This document shows positions 56,867 to 64,000 of a stretch of DNA of 64,000 nucleotides, piece by piece. A program made the position numbers and the translations under genes. Source of the DNA: Clavelina lepadiformis (taxonomy: Eukaryota > Chordata > Ascidiacea > Aplousobranchia > Clavelinidae); assembly GCF_947623445.1 (NCBI RefSeq), contig NC_135245.1, positions 17,863,501-17,927,500 of the forward strand. The letters run 5' to 3'. The stretch's first letter is position 1. Each line of letters starts with the position of its first letter. The notes beneath the pieces were generated by a model, which searched no databases, was not told the origin of the DNA, and worked only from the letters and a program-made list of their open reading frames with translations.

Positions 56867-58268
56867 CCTACTAATGTTTAAGATGTTTCTTTGACGATTT
56901 GTTTAAAACATTTAAGCAAGAAAGTCCTGGTATGTACCGTACTCTTTAATTAACATATATATGCGCATTCATAACTGTGGCTAAATTAAAACCTAAGAGT
57001 GCAATATATTCACTTAAAATTCTACTAAATGCAGTTACTTTAATTGTTATAGATATTTTTATAAAAAAACTGCTTCAAAATCACTTTTATAGCTTAAATA
57101 AGAGTATCAAAATTATCATTCCGATCGCAAACTACCTCTGCTCTTAAATAAATGATAGCTTGCTACGTTTTGTAAGAATTCACTTTGCCAGGAAAGCCGA
57201 TTATTTCTTATGAAGTAAGCTGTATTGCTTATACCCTTCTATGTTTACGTACAATATAAACGCATGACTAATTTGGCGTTCTTAATCTCAGCGATTTCAA
57301 TATCCGGTTTGTTTGTTTTGTACTTTCTGGCTCAATTGTCTGCCGAAACTATATATAGAATATAGATGATACTTTCGTATTTATGCAAATAATTATGAGC
57401 AATAACTCTTGGCGAAAAACAGTTTTATAAGCTGAATATATTCCTATTTATAGTTGAACGACCAGAATTACTGTATAACATATTTTCTAAGCCACCTTTT
57501 CGTCACTTTGTTACTGTGGTAATTTTAGACGAAGTTGTATAAGATGTACACCACAGGCTAATGTTTGTTTTTATTAAAGTAGGCTAATACATTTTATCGG
57601 CTCAATGGCAGTACAAGAAAGTTAAATTAATGCGGAAATTTAAGCTCGATGCATCAAAACTGAAAAATATCAAATATTAATTCGGCAGTCTACGTTAAGT
57701 CGAGTTTTACTGAACGTAAGTCTTTGCACGATCTCGTTACGCCTCACTTGCTCGACGCCTGCGCACTCTTATGACTGTATTAGATGGGGATGGCAACTGA
57801 TTGTTCCCAAAGACTGGACACTTGTTGTGAGAACGAATGCTTGCCTGAGAAATCCATTCTCGTCTTGACCTATTTGTTGCTTTTCCAAACCACTGATGCT
57901 CTCAAGTTTAAAATCTATACAACACGACTGTCACGAAATAAAACAATAGTCAAATTATTTCCAAAACAGTATATTTGTTACATATTTTATCCACTCTACG
58001 GTGGGAATAATGTGTCATTTAATTTTGTACATACAATTGTGCACCAATAAAACACAAGTCGTTTATACTGATAGCTTAGCTGTGCGCGTGTACTAAAGCC
58101 AACTACCAGGTTGCATTGTAGATCAAGCTTTTAGGCCTTATAGGCTCAGTTTTTCAAAGCCAATGTAGTCCGTTAATTTTAGAATCTTTATTTTCAAGTT
58201 TCGATGAACACACACATTTCTCATCTGTTTTGTGTGACTTACGTGGTGTTACCAGACATTAAAGCTAT
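56867..58268. other. NT intergenic unit
   Basis: Second copy of the 53602-55003 spacer: NT5 promoter side and NT6 3' flank, with a minus-strand AATAAA at 58192-58187. No separate gene supported. Confidence 0.6.
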
Positions 58269-60137
58269 TCACCAGGGTTGATCAGTAACAGTGTCAAGAA
58301 TGGAATGCCCAGGGATCGACAATGAAGCTCCTTCAGCAGCATTAATGTTTGCAGAAATGGCAAACTTCAAATATCCATTTTCCGTTTCAATAGCTTTGAA
58401 AACTTTTACAGCCTTTTCCCAAGACTCTTTTCTTGCATGGGCGCGTCCGACATAATACTTAATCCAAACTACGTCAGAAGATGATGGACAGTTTTTCTCC
58501 ATTTTCCACTGCAAAATAACATAATCGTAGTATCCGAGCTTGTACGCGACCATGTATTTCAGCAAAAGTTTTGTGTCGAAGACGAGATTATCCGGAAGTT
58601 TTAAATAATCCAAGCCCCGAATGACTTTCTGCAAGGACAGCGCTGTGACAAAGTACCGCACAATCTGTTCCATTTTGACGTATTTCGTCAACTGCAGACT
58701 GACGTGATCTTCATCATTTGCATCTGATTTTAAGTGATCTTTCTGAGATTTTTGTTCCATGTATCTACTGAGTCGGACTTTGCAAGCAACTGCCACTGCC
58801 ATATTCAATTCATCTGTAATTTCATCTTCTATAATTTTGTTTTCTTTAAGGCTTTTTAAGATAGAAAATGACGAAGCTTCGTCTATACCATACATTCTGC
58901 CCAACGCTGAAACAAAGAGAGTGACGCTTCTGTAAATAACTCTTTTGATATTACATTGAGTCGTTTCTCGCATGTGCATTAAGTCAGTAAATGCGTCAAA
59001 GTTTTTTAAATCTTCATCGAGTTCCTGCATCATTTGCGAGTGAGACGACAGTTTGTTTTCTTTTGTCATTCTATTTATCCCAGTTTTAAATTGCTCATAA
59101 ACATCTTTATCCCCACTTACGTAGCAACTCTGCAAAAGTATCTCACCCAGGTGATAACCGTTCTTCAGACTGACATCGGGTTTTAAATATTCCAGCATCT
59201 TATTAACTGGTTGAATGAGCTCAGTAATCCACGGTTTATCTTTTGTTTCAAATGGTCTTCCAAGGGGATTTTTGCAAGCATGAGCCATAAGTCCATCCAA
59301 AGTAATGCCTCGTGTGGTATAAGCGTCATAAAACCAATTACCACCTGTAGTTGTGTAATCATTTAAACTTGGAATGGCAACACTGGGAATAATGGTTTCT
59401 TGTAAGTTGATGAGAATGATGAGGAAGATGAGTGAAAACCAGCGAAACTGCTCGTGAATTTTAGAATAGTTTTCGTGATCTTCAATTCCATTTTCAAGCA
59501 ATATAATGTGTTCAAAATCGGAGTATGGAGTTATTTCGTTTCGAGCCAGCGAACCTAAACCTGCTATGGCAAATTTACAAGGTAGTCCTTCAAAAAGTTT
59601 TATACATTCGTTAAAAACGTTTTTCATAATCTTTGTGTACATCTGGCCAATATTTTCTTGAATGCTTTCCATTCTTTTAATGAAGTTCTGCTCTCGACGA
59701 TGCTTTGGTTTGAAAGCAGTAAACCGAGGAAAGTTCTTTCTCATTTTGCGCAGAACTATTTTCCTCATATGTTTTATTTCCTCGGCAGTTTTGTTAGAAA
59801 TTTTTAGTAAATCAGCATTTTGTTTCTTGACCCCAGCAGTAGGCCTACTTAGAACGTTGAAACAGAAGGCCTCCAAATCAGACCGGAATTTCTCATTGTT
59901 TGGCTGTCGCGCTACTGCTGCGTTCAACAAGGTAGCACTTTGTATGAGACAGATTTTGTTTTGTAACTTATTACCTTTGTCTTGATACAACAATCCCAGT
60001 TTATGGAATATTTCCGCTGCCAGTTTTGGGTCGCCTTCTTTGCCATTTTCATCACAAATTATTCTTAAACTTTCCCTCAAATAAGTTTCTTCTTCGTTGA
60101 AATGATTACTCTCAAGAATGTTAGCACTAGTGGTCAT
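58269..60137 (-). CDS. NT6: nucleotidyltransferase-like protein (GlnD/DUF294 type), 622 aa
   Basis: Intact single-exon gene at the right end of the array. It starts MTTSANILESNHFNEEETYL. The N-terminal TPR-like pair, the basic segment, GLGSLARNE/TPYSDFEH, NWFYDAYTTRGITLDGL and the C-terminal TPR-like helices are all present. A two-residue insertion (RP in VLSRPTAGVKK) reflects a small AGGCCT-type insertion. The C-terminus is about eight residues shorter than NT2 and NT3 (NINAAEGAS rather than the longer EKLCRGNAEGA form). It is probably the parent of the NT5 3' part. Family-level expectation: nucleotide transfer to a protein or small molecule, substrate unknown. Confidence 0.82.
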   Translation of the reverse strand: MTTSANILESNHFNEEETYLRESLRIICDENGKEGDPKLAAEIFHKLGLLYQDKGNKLQNKICLIQSATLLNAAVARQPNNEKFRSDLEAFCFNVLSRPTAGVKKQNADLLKISNKTAEEIKHMRKIVLRKMRKNFPRFTAFKPKHRREQNFIKRMESIQENIGQMYTKIMKNVFNECIKLFEGLPCKFAIAGLGSLARNEITPYSDFEHIILLENGIEDHENYSKIHEQFRWFSLIFLIILINLQETIIPSVAIPSLNDYTTTGGNWFYDAYTTRGITLDGLMAHACKNPLGRPFETKDKPWITELIQPVNKMLEYLKPDVSLKNGYHLGEILLQSCYVSGDKDVYEQFKTGINRMTKENKLSSHSQMMQELDEDLKNFDAFTDLMHMRETTQCNIKRVIYRSVTLFVSALGRMYGIDEASSFSILKSLKENKIIEDEITDELNMAVAVACKVRLSRYMEQKSQKDHLKSDANDEDHVSLQLTKYVKMEQIVRYFVTALSLQKVIRGLDYLKLPDNLVFDTKLLLKYMVAYKLGYYDYVILQWKMEKNCPSSSDVVWIKYYVGRAHARKESWEKAVKVFKAIETENGYLKFAISANINAAEGASLSIPGHSILDTVTDQPW

Positions 60138-61401
60138 CTTACTAATGTTTAAGATGATTACTTGACCAATTGTTTAAAATTTCTAACCAAGACAGCCTAG
60201 GTATGTTGCGTACTGTTTAACACAAACGTGATTATTCATATCTATGACTAAATTAATATTTTGCTGGATAAAACAAACATTATCCAGTATTTCATCTGGT
60301 CTGATGCAATTTCAGTTAGTAAAATCCAATTTTCCTTTTGTATAGCGCCGCTGAAACAGTCTTAAGCTAAAATTTCGGACTACAATTGAAACTACTTAGC
60401 AATCTAAATCGCAAAGTTATCTGATGAATACTTCACTTCAAGATATTAATGTATTTTGACATCTACGTCTCTAAGTGTGTACAACATCTTGAACTGTCTT
60501 CTACATTTCGACCAAAATTTTTAGAGATCTATTTTTAACAGATGGTAATACAGCCGATGATGACGGGCAATTTTGTTGTGAAGTCAGGCGGTTGCCGTAT
60601 TTATTTATTTACGCTCGATCAGTCAGCTCGAACATGTCCGACTTAAGCTTCAGCCCAGCCGTTCAAACATTTTGTATGTAATTAGATGTGCTACTTTTTA
60701 TATTGCAGGTCGCAAAAATGTGATGAAACCATCTCTACAAAATCTTCGTCGACAGCAATGCTCAAAGCATCTAATCGCTATTAAAGCAACCAAGCAAGTT
60801 CAAGGACAACATTGGATTCTTTCATAGGTCGTGTTCACTGAATAAAGTGGATTAAAAGAGTTGATTTGCCGCCTTTTGGCCTTGAAGCGATATGTTCGCC
60901 TGACATTGGTTAGTTAGAAGAGATGTGGCTTACTCACAACTCAGTGAGCGAATAAACCTGTGTGTTTTGTATGTGGTTGACTTAGAGTCTTGGAAAAAAT
61001 ATTTGGGGAGCATTAAGATAATGCGCGATCAGTAACATCCCACGAAATATTTTAAACGTCGACACAAATTTATTTCTGCAACTTTAAAACAACAATTAAT
61101 TCAAATAGGATTGAATTCATTTAGGGTAAGGACAGTTATTACAGTTAAAATAAGCTTGCACCAAATTATTTCTCACAACTAAAAGATGAAATTTCTGGGA
61201 TAGTTAATGACCTATCAAGTTTGTAAGTTGTAAATACAATCCACACATGGTGCAAAACATGTGTAAGATTTAGCATTTAGAGGAAGACTTGACGTGTGTT
61301 TCACGTTCTCACTTCTACAAATATAGCTAGCATGCTTCTAATACTCTTGTAGCGTTACTAATAAACTCACAACCGGGCTTCACTGTTTAAAAAAAGCAGC
61401 A
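60138..61401. other. Intergenic, NT6 5' side and C19orf47 3' side
   Basis: The first about 170 bp resemble the upstream sequence of NT2 (ATCTGGTCTGATGCA and the CAAACATTATCCAG block), so they probably hold the NT6 promoter. The rest contains nothing I can identify. Confidence 0.5.
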
Positions 61402-63300
61402 TCATTTTGGGCCAAGGCGATCAAAGACACTGGATTGTGTCATCGTGACCTCGCGTTTAAAGATTCCTGCTGATGTAGTGCTCGATATATCGTTGCTTGA
61501 AATTGGTTTGATTTTCTTCTTGCTCAATCGCTGCCGGACGTCCGACTTCATCCTGTCTGACCTTAAATTTCCAGTCGGCAATACGAGCTTCTTCTTCGCC
61601 AGCGATTGAGCAACAGAAGTGTTGGGAGCTTTCTGTCGCATTGCAAGTTGACTCGCCTTAGTTGTTGTCGTGCTGCTTACTTTGCTCCCAAGTCGATCCA
61701 AGATAGTTGTCTTCTTTGCAGGAACAGCAGTGGATTTCCTCAGAGTAACTCTCTTCCCCACTTTGAGGACAACTTTTTTTTTTGCGGCAGGTTTTGAAAT
61801 AAGGCGGATGATTTTTGGACTTTTTCTCACTTCAGGCTCCGACTCTGAGGATTCAGATGACAAGTCCGATGGTCTTTGAACAAACCTCTTCTTCAGAACA
61901 GTTTTCTTCACTTTTAAATTTTCTTCAACCGACGGTCGACTTTTCTTTGTTGCCGGCGGTGATATTATGGCTGTAGCTGGTCCAAGACGATCGAGGATAC
62001 TCTGCCGTTTCTTCATTTTTGTTGTGACTACTTTTTTATCAACCGGACTTGGAGAATCAGCAACTCTCTTGATAGTCACCGGAACCGACTTTTTGACGCG
62101 AGTTCCAGTTGAGTCAGGTTTAAGAGCTCCAGCAAAAGAGTCCTCATCTTGTTTGGATGCGGGGACCTGATCTCCCAACCTCTTGAAAACACGATTTGGA
62201 TCCGAAGCTGAGTCTTGACCTAGTCGAGAAAAAACAGATTTCCCACCAACTGCATCAGCCGCCACTGCATATAAAATTCATTGATACCTTCACAGAAACT
62301 TATTATTCAAGACTATTCATTTACATCTCAAACCTAATGCTTTACAACATATAAAAATATATCTAAGAAAATCATTGCCAAGCTAACTCGACAAATGGCG
62401 TTGCAAATCGTTACAAAATATTGTAGCATAGTTTATTTTTATGAATTCTCGCTTAAACCAAGCTTACGTGTTTCTCTTTTTGGTGAGTCGTCTACTCCTA
62501 AAAGTTGTGATGTCTTGTCACGGCTAATCTGCAGAATGAGTTAAGATAAAAAATTGTGAAAATATCAAAAATGAAACAGTTTAACTATAGCTGTCACATT
62601 GCTATTTATGTTTACATCTCTATGAGTTTTTATACACTCAGGTAGTGATTAAATCTAGAAGTTAATCAAAGATTCCAAAGTAAAACAAAATCTTACTTGC
62701 TCAGAAACGGCCTTTGCGTGCTTTAAAACGGCGATAATATCACCCATGGCTTTTATTCCCATTTCAACCAAAATTTCTCTTGTCAAATCTCCAAGAATTT
62801 CTGGTTGAATTCTATTAAATTATCATAAAAATATACTTAAAGCATAACAGCCAATTTATCAGGATCTAAACAGAATTAAAATCACCAAAAATTATACAAT
62901 GATGCATAATTTGCTTAAACCACTCAACCAGCCTTAGAAAAACCTGAATACATTTTTACCAACATAACGATCTGATATAAGTTATGTTGAAGAAGGCGTT
63001 AACTTAATGTACCATAATCAAATCTTAACTGTAATGATAAACCAGAGGCTTACCTGTGGTCACTGAATATGACCGCGTAGTTTGCACCGAGACCAGCAGG
63101 TATTCCTGCGTCTTTGAAAAACTTCAGCCAAGAACTCACTGCATAGACATATTACAAAAGTTTAATGTTGTGAAATCTGAACTGAAGTGAAATCTTGACT
63201 AAATTAACTAACAAAATTTTATTTTTTTGAACGAGTACAAGAAGCTTATTTGTGTAAAAACTCATGAAAATGCATCACCTGCGATTGATCCTTCCGTCAT
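61402..63300 (-). CDS. C19orf47: C19orf47 orthologue: SAM-domain protein with repeated RLG motifs
   Basis: Five exons on the minus strand: 63300-63279 (start MTEGSIA), 63138-63054 ([24 protein letters not shown]), 62811-62697 ([15 protein letters not shown]...[13 protein letters not shown]), 62528-62468 and 62264-61402. Exons 2-3 form the N-terminal SAM domain diagnostic of vertebrate C19orf47 (WIQFFKEAGIP..., GDIIAILKHAK in human, from memory). The large last exon is basic and Ser/Lys-rich, with five copies of [FL]-x-RLG (FSRLG, FKRLG, LDRLG twice, FDRLG). It ends FDRLGPK at the stop, as expected for the family. The basic low-complexity tail suggests a nuclear or RNA-associated role; the human protein is poorly characterised. 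Splice phases agree throughout and there is no disruption. It is unrelated to the duplicated families on its left. Confidence 0.88.
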
Positions 63301-64000
63301 GACAATTGCTCTGATATTGGGTGCTAGTTACAATAAATATATACAACAGGCAAATAATGAACTATAGCTTAATTCCTTAGATGATAGTAAATCTGGAAAA
63401 AATGAACAAAATTAAATCTAACTCATTGATTTTTTGATACCATACCAGAGGAAAAGGAGATGAAAAAAAGTGAAGCGGAAAAACTACAGGGGAAATACCC
63501 TTTAAGCCTTAAGAAGTAAACAACAAGTCAGTGTGAGCTACTGTGATAGTTTTCAGTTATTAAAACAAAGGGCTATAGTTTTCATTTTACTTGAGAGTAA
63601 ATGAACACAAAATGAACAATACTTTAAAACAGCAGTAAATTCATTCTTGCACAACATGTCATGTGTAGAAATTACATCATACTTATATCCATGAGATTCA
63701 GGCTTACTCTGTAAATATATAATATATATCATACCTATTGTGTTTTGCACCTCTAAAATGATACTGTTTAGACAATAACTAATATATATTTGATAGTAGT
63801 GGTGAAATCAATTTCAGTTAGAAGCTTGCACACTGTAAGAATTTAGCACTACCGCAGTCAAACAAACAGACATTTCCAAAGCTTGCATGTGAAAAACACA
63901 ACAGAATATGATCACATCATCATAAGCATGTATGTATATCATATATATAGAAGGCTAATGTCAATAAATTTAAAGTCAATTCCTAAAAATCGTTTTTGAG
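63301..64000. other. C19orf47 upstream region, nothing recognised
   Basis: AT-rich. The start codon is close by, so the promoter lies here. The minus-strand ORF at 63553-63750 has no recognisable domain. Confidence 0.4.

Larger units (their letters stand above)
52041..58570 (-). repeat. Two tandem units of 3,265 bp covering NT4/NT5 and spacers
   Basis: Every landmark in 52041-55305 recurs 3,265 bp to the right: starts 53601/56866, the nonsense codon, stop-side ORF boundaries and the intergenic ORF 54519/57784. Sampled stretches are identical. The similarity pattern switches inside NT5 near 55300: to the right NT5 equals NT4, to the left it equals NT6. This fits an unequal crossover between NT4-like and NT6-like genes. 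A collapsed or duplicated assembly contig is the main alternative. Confidence 0.9.

Overview
This is eukaryotic DNA: AT-rich, with short introns, clear GT-AG junctions and animal-only domain architectures (CUB, LDLa, trypsin, uPAR/Ly6 LU, ShK, SAM). Domain content, compact genes and intron size suggest an invertebrate deuterostome, most likely an ascidian of the Ciona type. The species is an inference. All multi-exon models were built by eye from splice sites and reading frame.

Layout. (1) 1-11,611, plus strand: a large extracellular polyserase, 5' end outside the window. It has three trypsin domains with full catalytic triads, separated by CUB-LDLa modules, then a Ser/Thr-rich linker, one LU (three-finger) domain and a hydrophobic GPI-type tail. 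(2) 11.6-31.3 kb: an LU gene cluster. It holds three GPI-type three-LU genes (13.3-16.2, 24.2-26.2 and 28.9-31.0 kb). The last two lie in a duplicated ~3 kb segment. Also present are an orphan promoter plus signal-peptide exon, repeated promoter blocks and an LU pseudogene. A single-exon methyltransferase gene (minus), local tandem duplications, a MITE and an LTR-retrotransposon primer-binding site are interspersed. (3) 33.4-37.7 kb: a divergent pair of secreted two-ShK-domain genes with Pro/Ser-rich tails. The left one is intact; the right one has a nonsense codon in its first ShK domain. (4) 38.8-60.1 kb: a minus-strand tandem array of single-exon genes encoding ~620-aa proteins with a GlnD/DUF294-like nucleotidyltransferase motif flanked by TPR-like helices. 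Four copies are open (NT1, NT2, NT3, NT6), two are near-identical copies sharing one nonsense codon (NT4, NT5), and three are truncated relics. (5) 61.4-63.3 kb, minus: a complete five-exon orthologue of the SAM-domain protein C19orf47, the most conserved single-copy gene here.

Taken together: the window is dominated by three surface or secreted cysteine-rich families (protease, LU, ShK) and one intracellular nucleotidyltransferase-like family. All show recent duplication, chimerism and gene death. This birth-and-death pattern is typical of genes for recognition, defence or allorecognition-like functions, but nothing in the sequence proves such a role. The two most unusual objects are the polyserase fused to an LU/GPI module next to an LU cluster, and the nucleotidyltransferase-like array with its 3,265-bp tandem unit and patchwork sequence exchange.
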